Positions 1 to 11,731 of a stretch of DNA of 64,000 bases are shown here, one piece after another. Both the position numbers and the translations under genes were made by a program. Numbering within the stretch: the stretch's first letter is position 1; each line of letters begins with the position of its first letter. Origin of the DNA: Dactylonectria macrodidyma (Eukaryota; Ascomycota; Sordariomycetes; Hypocreales; Nectriaceae). The notes under the pieces are model-generated. The model was not told where the DNA came from. It worked only from the letters and a program-made list of their open reading frames with translations, and did no database searches. The stretch covers positions 248,001 to 312,000 of the forward strand of contig JAGMUV010000012.1 of the NCBI GenBank assembly GCA_020744425.1. The letters are read 5' to 3'.

Positions 1-3
1 GAG

Positions 4-1692
4 GTGGCATTGATCGGGGCGGAAGCTGTCGAGTCCTCGGTCAGCTCTGGAAGAGAGGCTATCCGAGCGCCGGAAGGATGGAAGCTGCTTGACGCCGTCC
101 TCCGAGCTAATAGGGCCTCTCCCCAATCACTGCCCTACCGAGAGAACGCAGAGAAGAAGGCCGATGGTTGGACGATGGACGAAGGGGTGGTTTGCCGGAA
201 CCAGCGCATTTTTGTTCCGGACGAAGGTGTTCTCCGAACGCTGGTCATCAAGGAGAACCACTGCAAGCTCAATGTAGCCCACCCTGGACGCAACAAAACC
301 GTCAGATTGGTTGCCGAGAGGTTCTGGTGGCCGGGCTTATCGGCCGACGTCGATCGGTTCCGGGCAAATTGTAAGCCGTGGGGAAGAGCTCACGCTAATA
401 GAGACAAGACCCCCGGATTGCTACACCCATTGGAAGTCCCACACCGGATATGGCAGCATGTTACAACAGACTTCCATTACATGCCTAAGGACAAGAACGG
501 ATACGACTGCGTATGGGTAGTTATTGATCGGCTCAGCAAGATCGCTTTTTCTATACCTTGCTACCGGACGGTGACAGCGAAGGACGTTGCGTATATATAC
601 TACCACCACGTCTACCGTGTTTTTGGGGTGCCGGAGACGGTGACGTCAGACCGAGGACCACAGTTTATCGCCGCCTTCATGGATGAGCTATGCAAGCTTA
701 TCGGGGTGAAGCAGAAACTGAGCACAGCAGAGCACCCCCAGACAGACGGGAACACTGAGATCTACAACCAGTACTTGAACCACCGACTACGACCGTTTAT
801 CAACCATTACCAAGACGACTGGAGTGAACTACTACCGTCGATAGACTATGCGCAGATGAATCTCTACCACGAGTCACTGGGTATGGAACCGGTGAGACTG
901 TTACTCGGCCACTTGCCCCGATCCCAACTCGACTGGGATAAGAGAACCGACCTTGAGGGCTGCAAAACAAAAGCTGAACGTTTGTCGAGGGAGGATGCCC
1001 AGCAGTATGCCAAGCGGATTGCGGACTCCATCAAAGTTGCTAGGCAGAATCTCCACCAGGCGCAGGAACGGCAGATCCGCCAAGCTAACAAGAAGCGCCG
1101 GGAACCGGATTTTACGGTTGGGGACAAAGTCTGGGTCGACATGCGCGGACTTACGAGTACGAGACCCAGCCAGGCGTTAGACTGGAGGAAGAGAGGGCCA
1201 TGGACTATTGTGGAACAAGTCGGGCATTCATACCGCCTGGACTTACCCTCCTCGTGGCACATAAACCCAACTCTACACGCGGATCGGTTGCGGCGTTATC
1301 CCGACAATCCTATGCCAGGGCAGGATGAGGACCCACCACCACCTGAAGTCATCAACGGCGCCAAAGAGTACGAGGTTCACAAGGTCAAGGAGTCGCGGTA
1401 CAATAAGCGCGACAAACAGCTCCAGTATAGGGTAGACTGGGTCGGACACGACCCCGACGATGAATAGTACCCTGCCGAAAACTTCAAGAACGCACCGATG
1501 CGACTGAAGGAGTTCCATGAGGAATATTCGGAGGCACCTGGGCCACCGAAGCGATTACAGGCCTGGGTCGACGCGGCTGCTGCGGATACGGACGTACCGG
1601 AGCACCCTGACGATAATCAACCGATCAAACTGGGCCGGGGGCCCAAGAAAGCACGACGGAAACGAAGAGTCTTCGTCATCTGGCGATCGTGA
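4..1692 (+). pseudogene. Ty3/gypsy chromovirus pol, 3' part: integrase plus chromodomain, one nonsense codon
   Basis: This is the C-terminal part of a Ty3/gypsy polyprotein; the element enters from outside the window, so its 5' end is missing. The integrase catalytic triad is readable as D156, D216 and E252 (35 residues between the last two, as in the D,D35E signature), in the contexts TTDFHY, TSDRGPQF and TDGNTE. The upstream HHCC zinc motif has lost its second cysteine (CKPW where CxxC is usual). A chromodomain starts near residue 455 (EYEVHKVKESR). It is interrupted by TAG at 1465-1467, where the family has Trp, and the same frame then runs on (YPAENFKNAP) to a TGA at 1690-1692. A G-to-A change of TGG to TAG explains the break. 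The integrase would insert cDNA, with the chromodomain guiding it to heterochromatin. The copy is probably dead. Confidence 0.9.
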
Positions 1693-1745
1693 GAATTTGA
1701 CAACTTGCGCTCACGCGGCCGTTTTGAGCGCCTTGAAGAGGGGGG

Positions 1746-1941
1746 TGATGTGACGGGAGCGTCTGGAGTGCTGGACCCAGGGTGGGGTCGATACGTAACT
1801 AGGACGCACGGGGCAGGCCACAGGGACTATCAACGCGTCCACGCGTCTACGCGCCTGCCCGCTTTCTCTTTCCTCTTCATCGTAGTATTCTCGCAATACA
1901 GTGGCATTACCTCTTGAGTTGATCTCATCTGGCCCGTGACA
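1746..1941 (+). repeat. 3' LTR of the Ty3/gypsy element
   Basis: The LTR starts right after a purine-rich polypurine tract (about 1733-1745, GAAGAGGGGG) that lies downstream of the integrase stop, the usual place for plus-strand priming. It opens with TGATGTGACGGG and closes with CCCGTGACA; the two ends are near-inverted copies, as expected of LTR termini. Length is about 195 bp, short but within the chromovirus range. The exact first base (1746 or 1749) is uncertain because the 5' LTR is outside the window. AT-rich sequence begins immediately after position 1941. Confidence 0.75.
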
Positions 1942-1989
1942 ATATAGTATAAGGGAGAAGATAGGCATTATATATTAAAGCATTATATT

Positions 1990-4400
1990 CTAACTACATC
2001 CTAGCCTGGCTACCTAGGTTAACTACCTAGCTTTAATATTCTTAATTCCCTACTAACATTATATAATAGCATACCTAAAGGCTTATATACACTATCCTAA
2101 AATAATTGCATAAACTTAGCCCTATTTCTCCTTCAGCTTATAAGCCATTCTTTGCCTATTGAACTTTATTAAGACATATAGTGACTAAGTCACTAAGCAG
2201 ACTTAACATTTACTGCCAATAATGTCCTAGAGTCTCTTACGACTTTTAAGTTTCATAAAGTAATGCACTTATAGACTCTTAACAGACTGCTTTAAATAGG
2301 CCTTACAGAACCGCTAGTGAATCTCAGGCTATACTAGCATCTCTTTGCCCTCCTTTAACTTAATAAGAAGATTATCTTCCTATAGAGTATATTTAGCTCT
2401 TAGAGCTAAAGCACGCTTAACCCTACTCTTTATCTATATTAAAAGTAAATTAACTCAATCCCGAACTATACTACTAGTATGCCCATACTTTATATAAAGA
2501 GTCTAGTTAAACTATACTTCGAAAGTTATTTTACTATTTATAGTTATGCGCTTAAGCGAAATATTCTTAAGTAGCTATTCCTTAAAGCTAGTAAGAACCG
2601 CTCTAACTTCAGTTTCATCAGATATTGCCTAGGATAACATTAGGCTAAGGATACCTCTTGCCTAGGTATTCTTCTCCCTATAGGTTAACTAAGTAGATCT
2701 TAATCTTAAAGACAGTCTTCTATAATGAGGGCGCTTAATATTAACTGCTGTATTATATAGCAAACCGGCAGAGGGCCTTAAGACCTTATAGCGCTCTTGA
2801 AATGTCGTAAAATCATGCCCAGTATATGAATCGTCTGATATAGTATATAATGAGGACGGGCTGAGCATGCGAGATGCTAGCGTCTGATCACTTAGTACTG
2901 ATCGTATGGTATTCGTTGAGCGTTGGCGAGTAGTATACCTATAGCGACGGCGCTTGATACTAGCCAAGGGCTCATAGGAATGACGGCGTTTGCCTCATCG
3001 CTTTCCATAAGCCTCATCCTCGACCTCATCCTCATCGCCATTATGATCCCGCTCACTGTCCTCAGTGCTCTGAGCAGGACGGTATTTAGCATCGTCGAGC
3101 AAGGCCTCAATAGGAATGCTCCCACTGCATCGCCTTAACCTATCAGCCCCATCAAGCTCTAGAGACTGTTAACCCCTTTCGTCGTTATTATCATTATCAT
3201 CACTATCACTATCATCACTCTCATAGTAATCACCATAGAGCATATATGAACCTCGGGCTCTTCATCTAGGGGCCTGTGCACAGGAGCCTCCTAACCCCAT
3301 AGAACAAGGTTTAACGTCACCTCTATAACGGTCTCGGCCCCCTCTTATGTTATTAACTGGTTACTTCCCCGAAGAGCAGACTTCAGGCTCCTGAGTGCTA
3401 CTTACATATTAGCTAAGATCCATGGCCATTAGACCAAGGCCGCTCTAATCCGAAGTGCCTCCCGCTTAAGCCTGGATAGGGTTTTATAATATCTTATCCT
3501 TTAAAAGTAAGGAAAGTAAGGGAGGCATAGACAGTATGGTTAAGCCTGATGAGAGAGACGTATCCGTTAAGTAGGGTAAGGCATACCTAAAACCCGATTC
3601 AGTAGGGGTCGATTTAATAATGTCCTTATAATAATCAGCCTCTAGGGTATCTCTATACTTAGTACTATTACTATGCTCCTCTTCCTATAGAGAATGATTC
3701 TTACCCTTAGTTATTACAAGAGGCGGATGAATGAGGATAGATAAGGACTAAGGATCATTATCCAGCTCTTTACTACCTAAGACTAATAGTAATAGTGCAT
3801 TAAGGGGTATTATATTTTTAGATGCAGTTAGCATTCTACTAGCCAGATTACTAAGATTAACTTATTAGCCTAGAATGGAGTTAGGAGTGGCTACTGGAGC
3901 GATAGTATATTTAAGAGACATCTTATAAATACTCTATTCTTTATCTTTTTCTATAGTAATAATAATCTCTATCAGTCCTTAGAAGCTTCTTATCTTAAGA
4001 TAGGGATTCTAGGATACTACCTTGACTATTACTACTGCGTTTAAGTATATCATTCTAAAGACTTAGCGTCTTAATACTATCACCTGCTCTCTCATCGCTA
4101 GGATAGGGAGGAATAGAATTAGAGATAGCTTTCAGAGTAGTAGCATGATTCAGTATGTCGATACTATCCCTTGCGTTATTAATAGTAGCAGAACGGATCA
4201 CCTCATTAATGATTTCCTCTATCGACAGGAACCCTACGTAAGGATCGACATTAGTCAAGTCCTCCCCGCTTACAAAAGGCCAAGGATTCTCTGCATTATA
4301 CGCTATAGACTGAGCAAAGGAGGCATTAGAAAGAGCTGACCGCAGCTCAGGATTCCTTATACGAAGATTGGGCTTTCGTTTTAGCTTAGAAGGATCCTAT
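1990..4400 (-). pseudogene. AT-rich, RIP-degraded relic of a Myb/SANT-like domain gene
   Basis: About 2.4 kb of very AT-rich sequence that still reads as protein on the minus strand once frequent stops are ignored. The N-terminal part (4258-4400 down to 4061) reads DPYVGFLSIEEIINEVIRSA and stays open for 67 codons. The middle (about 3330-2700) is an acidic stretch (YYESDDSDSDDNDNNDE) followed by a basic segment (RRHSYEPLASIKRRRYRYTT). The C-terminal part (about 2400-2200) reads EDNLLIKLKEGKEM, then RFCKAYLKQSVKSLQVHY, which resembles the fungal Myb/SANT-like helix-turn-helix (EED.LL..LKE, W..I...F, R....LQ..Y). Most stops are TAG or TGA where Gln, Trp or Arg would fit, the pattern left by RIP. 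The gene would have encoded a DNA-binding protein. Intron positions and start cannot be recovered, and the two parts might be separate genes. Confidence 0.5.
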
Positions 4401-6257
4401 TATTTAATCTTTAAGGGATGGTCTATAATGGTAAGCGTAAAGCAAAGAGCTGTTCAGGAATGAGAAGTATGGATAGAAAGCATTGCAGGATTAAGAACGA
4501 TCCAGGAGCGGAGGATCTCCAGCTTTTATCAAGTTGCTCTCTCTCCACCCACGAGGGCAAGCCACTCTCCCTCGACGGGGAACGAGAGCGCCTCGATTGT
4601 CGAGCTAACAGGGCTAACTAGCGACCCCCTAAAACAGGGTTTGGTTCAGCTGGACTTGGGAGAGAAGGGTCAGACCGACTCGGTGCGCACGGAAATGGGT
4701 AGAAACGTCGGTGATATGGCTCTGTTAGCGGTGAGCTCAGCCGTGATTTGTCTGATGGGCCCCCTTTTCGCCGGCCAGCTCGCGAGCTGACGGTTGAACT
4801 GCCTCTTCGGGCAAGGCAGTTGGTTTGACCAGAGCAGAGATGAACGACCTGGCAGGATCACATCCTTCTCCTTTCCTCATTCTGCAACATGGCTTATCAG
4901 ACTTGGATCAGCTGGCTACCTCTCGTCGTCTCCATTCGATGGCTTCGCCCGGAAGCGATTCTATCCGGGCGCTCAAGCATCGTAATCGAAGACGAACGCA
5001 TCATCCCCAAGCATGCTTGACATCCCATCGGCAAGAATGGCACCATCACAGCCCCTCGCTGGTGCAGTTGAGTCATTACTCGTCTTGTCGCGGAAATTCT
5101 CTCCATCCGCTTATGCGGCCAGCACACCCTCATTTTCCGTTCGGGCAGTTCAGCTAGCTCTAGATCCGTCTCATGATTGCGGTAAAGGCAGACTTGGCAA
5201 GGTCCGGGGGCAGTCGAACCTATCGCTTGCGGTAGGGGCTATCAGGAGTGCTGCAGAAGTCCGACAGCTTGCATAAATTGACGAGAGCGCACTGCCACTT
5301 GGTGATCATCGGTCATCCTCCGAGGCTATGACACACCCCGTCGAACTTGTCACAGCACTGGCGCTATCGTCTCCACACGTCCACCTTCCTTCTCGGGAAA
5401 TGGAGATGAGGCAATCGACGACCAACAACCTGCTGGCTCCCCGTTGGACACGAGGAAGTCTCCGTGTGGCCGGAACGGGTGCGCCGGGCATGGATTGTTG
5501 TGGACCAAGGTTCACTCAACGTGAGACCGGCGTACCAGGCCCTGTCGCTGCCACCAGTAGTCGTTGGTCTGCTTCCTCAGCAAGCCGCATCACTCCTCAA
5601 GCCCGCCAGCCCCTCTCATCTCCTCCCTCATAGAATTGAAGCGGCAATCTCGAGAACCTTCGACGATCATTCATCGCCATGTCCAAGAGGAAACCCAATA
5701 CCACCTTGTCAGCCAGGTTGCCTAGCCGAGATCATGATAGGCCAGACGCCCGCGCTCGGTCATCCCGACCATAAGCCAGGGGTTGCAGACAAACGGCTGG
5801 CGGATGATGGGGTCCAATACATGAAGTCGAGGACAAATACAGCCGTGCTCAGTTCGTCTGATTGTCGAATTGCCGTTTTTAGTAATTTAGTAAAAGCTAA
5901 AGGGGGTCGACTGTCAAGAGATAGGATGATGTGGGATGATGTGGATGGAGTGCCGGGGCACTGGTCAATTGTGCCTGCATCATGGCGATGAGTGATAGGC
6001 CATACCGTCAAGGAAGATCGATACCGCGAAGATGTCGAAGAAAGGAAGAAATGTAGGCGACAAAGATGTCTTGCCTGGCGAAGGACTGACGAAGAAGAAT
6101 GACCTATATGCGGTGCAAGTTGAGGTGGTGTCGCTGAACCAAAGGCCATGTAATGTTGAAGGAGAAAAAAGTGAGAGGAAGAGACGACAGAGGTACATAG
6201 GGATGCGGGGCCGGGGACTGGCCGCTTTATAGGCGGCGCAAAAGCAGCGAGTGATTG
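4401..6257. other. No supportable gene
   Basis: Composition shifts from AT-rich to roughly 55% GC near 4520. Several open frames of 60-175 codons exist on both strands, but none shows a recognisable domain, plausible splice pattern or conserved motif. The right end abuts a pogo-type transposase tail with no recognisable junction motif. It is probably decayed intergenic or repeat DNA. Confidence 0.5.
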
Positions 6258-6962
6258 TGGGATGGAGTATTCAATGCCTCCAAAGCCGCATATCGACGAG
6301 AGTTGGAAAAGTTCGCTTCGTTGACTGATTCCACTCCAATGGACAAGGTTAATTTCATCAGGGCCTACGCCAAGGCGCGTCGAGTTGGAATGACTGAGAA
6401 GAACATACTCTCTGGCGGGAGGGTTACTGGGAATTGGCCGATCTCACGTGCCAAAGCGCTGCGGCACCCAGAAATCCAAGAAGATATGCCAAATGGCAGC
6501 CCAAGAGCGACTCCCGAACCCACGCCGTATTTTGGCTCGGACGATACACCAAAGACGAGCCGTCAAATTCGTGATCTTGAGCTGAACAAAACGCCAAAGA
6601 CACGAGGACGGCACAGCATAATAGCCAAGGGGTTTGAGGCTCAACAGCAGACGGTAGCGGCGCATACTGTGAGGATTGCTAGCCTAGAGGAGGAATTGGC
6701 TCGCCTGAAGAGAGGGAAGAAGAGGAAGGCGGTGCCGAATCCTAACAAACGTTTTATGACTCTTGGTGAGACTCTAGCTGGTGGAGAGGCCATAGCCGAA
6801 GGGGAGACTCAAAATATGCTTGTTGTGGTGGAAGGTGGCTGTTCAGATGAGCCGGAGTCAGAATCGGAGGCTGCCTCGGTCATTGAAGTCAGAGAGGAAA
6901 CCATACCCCATCAACCAACCACGCGATCAGGGCGGCTTATCAAAAGACCCAGGATTCAATAG
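6258..6962 (+). pseudogene. pogo/Fot1-type (Tc1/mariner superfamily) transposase, C-terminal fragment
   Basis: The frame starts abruptly at DGVFNASKAAYRRELEKF and continues through LTDSTPMDKVNFIRAYAKAR to a basic, low-complexity tail ending RSGRLIKRPRIQ. This is the region downstream of the DDE catalytic core in fungal pogo-like transposases (Fot1/Pot2/Flipper group). There is no CENP-B-type DNA-binding domain and no catalytic aspartate, so about the first 300 residues are missing. The conserved GWRVTGNWPI is altered to GGRVTGNWPI. The nearest upstream ATG (6255) lies just before the homologous part and is unlikely to be a real start. A truncated, non-functional insertion. Confidence 0.8.
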
Positions 6963-7619
6963 ATATGTGCATTTATTATTTATGAAACGAAAAATTTTGC
7001 GCATATCTATCATTTTGGTCAAGTTCTGTGTAAGTAAAGTTGGCCATTTTTGGTGGTGCTTTTTTTTTTTTGCGTGGCGAAAGGGTGGTGGTGTCGAAAG
7101 GGTGGTTGTGCATGGTAGCGCGTTCGATCTTGAGGAGATAGGACAGAACAAATCGTATGATCACAGATTTGCAGGTTTGTTGGATCCCTCTATTTTCTGG
7201 TGGTGTCTTGGTCATATTTATTTATCTGTCTCTTTGACGCGTCCCGCCGACTTGTATTTTTCAAGACCTGGTAAAGGGGGCGAGCTTAATTTCGAGCCTC
7301 AATAGATGATTGGATGGGCTGACAGGGTTGCCATACGATCACTGGTTTTAGAGGGCGCCTGCTGAGAGTTTGCGTGCTGATGGGGAAAAAGCAAACATAA
7401 GGGTCAACTCGGCACTTGCTTTCATTCAGGGCCACCAAATAATACGGCGATCTAGGGTAAGAGCGAAGAATGTGTGAGACAAGCGAACACGACGTAAAAG
7501 TGAACTCAGTGACGTAGGATATAGGATAATTTCCTAATTAGCAAGATGGCTCCTCACGAATAGATGTTTTGTATCTAAACCATGTTACGTAGGGTGATAA
7601 AATCTAGATCGTGCGCAAT
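6963..7619. other. 3' tail of transposon fragment and intergenic sequence
   Basis: AT-rich with a run of T at about 7062-7072 and a short direct repeat (CGAAAGGGTGGT) at about 7078-7107. No terminal inverted repeat could be identified to mark the end of the pogo element, and no coding signal is seen. Confidence 0.4.
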
Positions 7620-8235
7620 ACAATGATGTCCGCAACTGGTATCCGTAGCTGTGATGGGTCGCTTTGTTTCCATACTATCGACCTCCACATTCAGTCGAGC
7701 ATGGTACAACACGAAACTTGCCTGTTTTAGGACGTCGCTGTGGAGCCAACCAGGATACCATCCGGTCCAAGCCTTGTTCTCATTGGTCGAAGTCCAAGTA
7801 GAAGATCAGGGAATGACGATAGCTTGACAGGGTTGTAACGATATATTTTCGTAAGCAGCCTTTCTGAGTTCAGACCATACTTTCGCCTTAACATAGGGAC
7901 GGATGCCTTCTATTGCGTGTTTCATGGTTATGAGTAAAGAAAAAATAATGTTCGCAATTGCGATGGGATCGCACTGCCCCTGTTCACATTCAGTCTAGCT
8001 AGCTGTTTTAGGACATCACTGTGGAGCCAGTAGGGGTACCATCCGCTCCAAGCCTTGCTCTCATTGATTCGAGGCCCAGACAAACGACCAGGGCGTAACG
8101 ATAATTGACAGGGCTGTAAGGATATTTCGTAAGCAGCCTCTCTGGGCTCAGACCACGCTTTCGTCTTGACAACGGGATGCATACCTTCTACTGCGAGTTT
8201 CTTGGTCAAGAGTAAGGAAAAAAATAGTCTTCTTG
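7620..8235. repeat. Diverged tandem duplication, two units of about 290-330 bp
   Basis: Unit 1 (about 7620-7948) and unit 2 (about 7945-8235) align over almost their whole length, for example CTGTTTTAGGAC followed by GTGGAGCCA, and the shared GTAAGCAGCC segment, at roughly 75% identity by eye. On the minus strand both units encode related peptides: EGMHPVVKTKAWSEPREAAYE versus EGIRPYVKAKVWSELRKAAYE, then NESKAWSGWYPYWLHSDVLK versus NENKAWTGWYPGWLHSDVLK. Unit 2 is open for 93 codons (8209-7931); unit 1 has a stop in the variable middle. This may be a decayed gene with repeated domains. The peptide family is not recognised. Confidence 0.6.
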
Positions 8236-8688
8236 GTATAAATCAATTAATTACGCTTTTCTCTATTTTTTCATATAGGTATTGCTGTATGCATCGGTGT
8301 GTTTGAATTTTGATGAAATAAAATGTCCCCATCGACAGCATGCGTGAATTCCACTAAGTCTCGCGGACTCCAACCTGGTGGGAGCCGGATTCGCATGTCC
8401 TATGGGTCCTAATATTACATGTGGATACGGCGAGGTATCTCAGGGGCAGAGATACATCCCGAGATACAACACAAGAGCAGAGAATCAACTGATCTGACAT
8501 CAATGAACCGAATACCCGTACTGTCTGACTGTCTGACATCTCTCTCATCCATCTTATAGCCGTAGAACTCCTATGGTTCTCCAGTAGGTCCCCTGAGCTT
8601 CCCATATGAAACGCAATCCGTGCCCATGGGTTCGACACTCCTGATAAAAACCCACCAGTCAGGACACCACCGCTGCCGAGCTTCCAAA
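8236..8688. other. Intergenic, 3' flank of the SDR gene
   Basis: AT-rich up to about 8340 and then mixed. A 112-codon minus-strand frame at 8354-8692 has no recognisable features and overlaps the end of the SDR gene, so it is not called. Confidence 0.4.
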
Positions 8689-9784
8689 TCACTCAACCTT
8701 GAAGTAAGATGAATCAATGCCCTCAGCGATGCTGCCTTCCAGAGACCTCCACCCATCCTGGCCGGCCCATTTCTTCAGGAGGGCAATGGAGTCAGAAAAG
8801 TCGGTGGAAATGGTAAGGAGGAAACGGTCAGGGTAGTCGGCGATGAATTCCTTCTGCGGGCGTAGCTTGCGCAGAATGGCCAGGAGGTCGTTCCAGTGAT
8901 GGTTGTGACCCCAGGCTTGCAAACGTGCGTTCTTGACCTCGGGATCCAAAATGGCTGCGACGTGAAGCATTGCGATGTCCTTGACGTCCACGAAGAAGGC
9001 TGAGATCTGGTCAGATTGCTGCTTACATCATTTCAAGTCTCAATGGCTTGGTCTTACAAGCATGGAACGCCTCTAGCGCAATCTTATCCCCTCTGAACAA
9101 TGAGCTCACCCAGTAGACTGGCGAATCCGCGTGTTTCCGATGAAGGGGCTCGCCGACAATGGAGGCAGGGGAGACCACATTGACCGTGAAGTGGGGTTGG
9201 TTCTCCTCGACGAACTTCCAAAGCTCCTTCTCTGCAGCGACCTTGCTGGCGGTGTACGAGAGCAGACTGCGGGATGCTTCATACGGAGGCGGGGCCCAAG
9301 CGGCTTCAATGGCGGCATCGTTCCAGGTATGGCGCTCGACCCGAATGTCATTGCCAGGCACTGGGAAGGTGGCGGTTAGAAGTGTGCTGGTGTAGACAAC
9401 CTCCTGGACCGAGGGCTCGGCGAGGGCGGCCTCCAGGATAGAAACTGTGCCAGCGACCGTCTGAGGAACGACATTGTTTGGGTTCGGGTCCAAGCTGGAG
9501 ATGGTCGCGATATGCGCAATGGCCGAAACACCTTTGACAGCTTCATCGAAAGCGCCTTCGGCACCGAGGTCGGGTACGGCCACAAGTTCAAGGCTGCCGT
9601 TCTCAACGTAGGATTTGAAACGGTCGTCGACGAGCCAGGAGGCTTGGCTCAAGTCACGAACGGTGCCTCGGACTTTGTAACCACGCTCCAAGAATTGCTT
9701 GGTGACCTGGGAGGCGACGAAGCCTGTGGCACCGGTGACAAGGACCCACGAGCCGACGGGGATAGATGTAGGCGACGAAGACAT
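8689..9784 (-). CDS. NAD(P)-dependent SDR reductase (aldehyde / dihydroflavonol reductase-like)
   Basis: Model: complement(8689..8999, 9058..9784), 345 aa. The 58-bp intron (9000-9057) starts GTAAGACC and ends ATCTCAG on the minus strand, and splicing gives the family-like junction FHASFFVDVKD. Extended short-chain dehydrogenase of the Gre2/ketoreductase type: Rossmann motif TGATGF at residues 17-22, active-site serine in YTST near 133, and the catalytic pair Y177-xxx-K181 (SYTASK). No signal peptide or membrane segment is visible, so it should act in the cytosol, reducing an aldehyde or ketone with NAD(P)H. Start: the ATG at 9784 lies 12 residues before the nucleotide-binding strand; the longer open frame upstream is not family-like. 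It lies downstream of, and in the same direction as, a regulator gene. Confidence 0.85.
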
Positions 9785-10186
9785 GGTAATGATGGATGTT
9801 TGAGTAATAAACCTGAAATAGAACGCTGCGTTGTTGACCATGTAAAAAATGCCTCTGTCGTCAGGACTTATATACCAACCCCTGAGAGTTGCGAGGCATC
9901 CTAATCCGTCAACATTCCAGCCCTTCCCAATACAAGCTGACAAATGCAGGCCCATCCTTTGTCAACAATAGTATCGACAACAAGAAAAAAGAACATTCTT
10001 GACAAACTGATGAAGCTGATTTCAAACCACTGTAGGAGATATAGTGACCTTCTAATCACATGGCCGAATTAGGAAGTAACAACTCTTGGCGTAGTGTAGT
10101 CACAGAAAGCCTCTCCCGGCAGTGATCAGCAAGAGCTTGTTCGTGAACTATCAATTAAACGGGGCAGGCTAATCCCCCTGTCTTCG
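9785..10186. other. Intergenic, SDR promoter and regulator 3' flank
   Basis: About 400 bp between two minus-strand genes. A 130-codon plus-strand frame (9512-9904) is an antisense shadow of the SDR gene. No distinct regulatory motif was identified. Confidence 0.4.
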
Positions 10187-11121
10187 TTAGCACAGTACTA
10201 ATATCATCTCTGGGCTAACTTTATTGTTCGAAAGCCTCTGGTACATTTGCTCCAGTAGTTCCGTCAGACCAAGAGATTCCGGGCCGCCATTGACTTCGGC
10301 CATCGCAAGTGCGCCGCGTAGATGCTGCCGAGCTGAACCGACTTCACCCGACGCTATCTGCAAAAGACATCAGCTGAATAATTCCCGTACATCACTTCTG
10401 GGTTTCACCTCATCGAACGCCAGGGCAAGTGACTTAGCAAACGTCAAGAGACTGACCGCCGGAAATATACCGCCGATGGTCTGCCGGAGCGCCTGGAGGC
10501 ATGTCTGTCTGTACCGGAGGGCCATCCGCGTGATGTTCGGGTCGTTTGGTCGGTCCCGCAGGATATGCCGGCATGCGCCGAGGAGAATGGCACTCAGGAA
10601 TTCCGCATCCATGATGGCGAGACTAACCCAATCTCGGATGATCAAAATCTCGAGGTTTCCTATGGAGTTGAACGTAGAACAGTGCGTAACCATGTTCGGG
10701 ACTACACTTCGAACATCTGTGGCCGGGTAAGAGAGCTGTTGACGTGACGGATAGGACGTCTTGGGGAAAGCGCCCGACAGCTGGAACTGAACTTGGAGGG
10801 CAGGAGAATATGGCATACGGACGTACAATAGTCGAGCAGGAAGTATTCTTGGGAGGACATCGATCTCGGAAGGGTGGAAAAGGGATCCCTGCTATTGTCG
10901 GGCATCTGGCTCAGAGGGCCAGGAAAACATGGCTCAAGAGCGGTCGTCTCATGCTCCCCCGCGTTTACCTGCGAGGCTTCGCTATGATATCTCTGCATTC
11001 GCAGGCGTCTTTCCTTGGCATGCGCTTGACGGATAGCATGAGAATGGGTCAATGTTCGAGTCTCAGACGAAGCGGGGTTCCCCGGGTTGGAGACATTGAC
11101 AAATTGGAATCGGAGCGGCAT
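10187..11121 (-). CDS. Short fungal-specific transcription factor-like protein without zinc cluster
   Basis: Model: complement(10187..10357, 10409..10716, 10827..11121), 257 aa. Introns are 10358-10408 (51 bp, GTGAAA...TTTGCAG) and 10717-10826 (110 bp, GTACGT...CCACAG). Splicing restores LLDYYVRSVVPNMVTHC and ALAFDEIASGEVGSARQHL, both typical of the fungal transcription factor (Fungal_trans_2) family. The N-terminus FQFVNVSNP...THSHAIRQAHAKERR is the basic segment seen in members that lack a Zn2Cys6 motif. Relatives usually run to 400-550 aa; here the protein stops soon after GGPESLGLTELLEQM, so the C-terminal half of the activation domain is missing or lies beyond an undetected intron. It sits between SDR and MDR genes and may be a local regulator. 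The family assignment is by motif memory. Confidence 0.7.
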
Positions 11122-11731
11122 GACCAACGCTGGGTAAGGAGAGTATGGAATCGGACCAAATTTCAGTCGGATGTGCTATGTTGCGGGTGTAGGCTGACTG
11201 ATGGTGGATGAATGCTATCATGGCGAGAGGGGTGAGGTCAACCCCCCCGATCACATCCATTTGTCACTATCTGACTCGGCACCTTGGTTGACACGGCCCC
11301 ACCACGGCCAAGACCTACGCCTTCCATTTTTATACTAGAGGTGGTTAAAGTTATCCCTTAGACTGTAATAAGACTACACTTGCGCTCCTGGTGGGCGCCT
11401 CTAGTCCGGCCGGGGTACCTGAAGTCCCTCGACTGAAGCTCTTTCACTGCGCCCCGGAACGTCCCACACTAGTTAAGGATTCCCCACCGTTTCGCACATA
11501 TGTACCTATCAAACAGACTTTATTTCTAAGCGTGATATTTAACTGGCCCGGGTTAGCCAAGGGATGTTCCGGTTCTAGGTAGTTCCTCCGGCGCTTACAA
11601 ATTGTATCTGGCTCTCAATTATTCAGCAGCATGCATTCTACTAAGTACAATAGAATGCGGTAAATGAGAGTTTAAAAATTGTTATTCCTCCCTCACATTT
11701 GCGGATTTTCCATGGACAAAGTATAGATATC
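11122..11731. promoter_or_regulatory. Shared promoter region between divergent regulator and MDR genes
   Basis: A 610-bp gap between the start of the minus-strand regulator (11121) and the plus-strand oxidoreductase (11732). The half near the MDR gene is AT-rich. No clear TATA box or palindromic binding site was recognised. The divergent arrangement is the only evidence for regulatory content. Confidence 0.35.

Noticed and set aside
5464..5991. 175-codon plus-strand frame
   Set aside because: No ATG context, splice pattern or recognisable motif, and an overlapping minus-strand frame of similar length exists.
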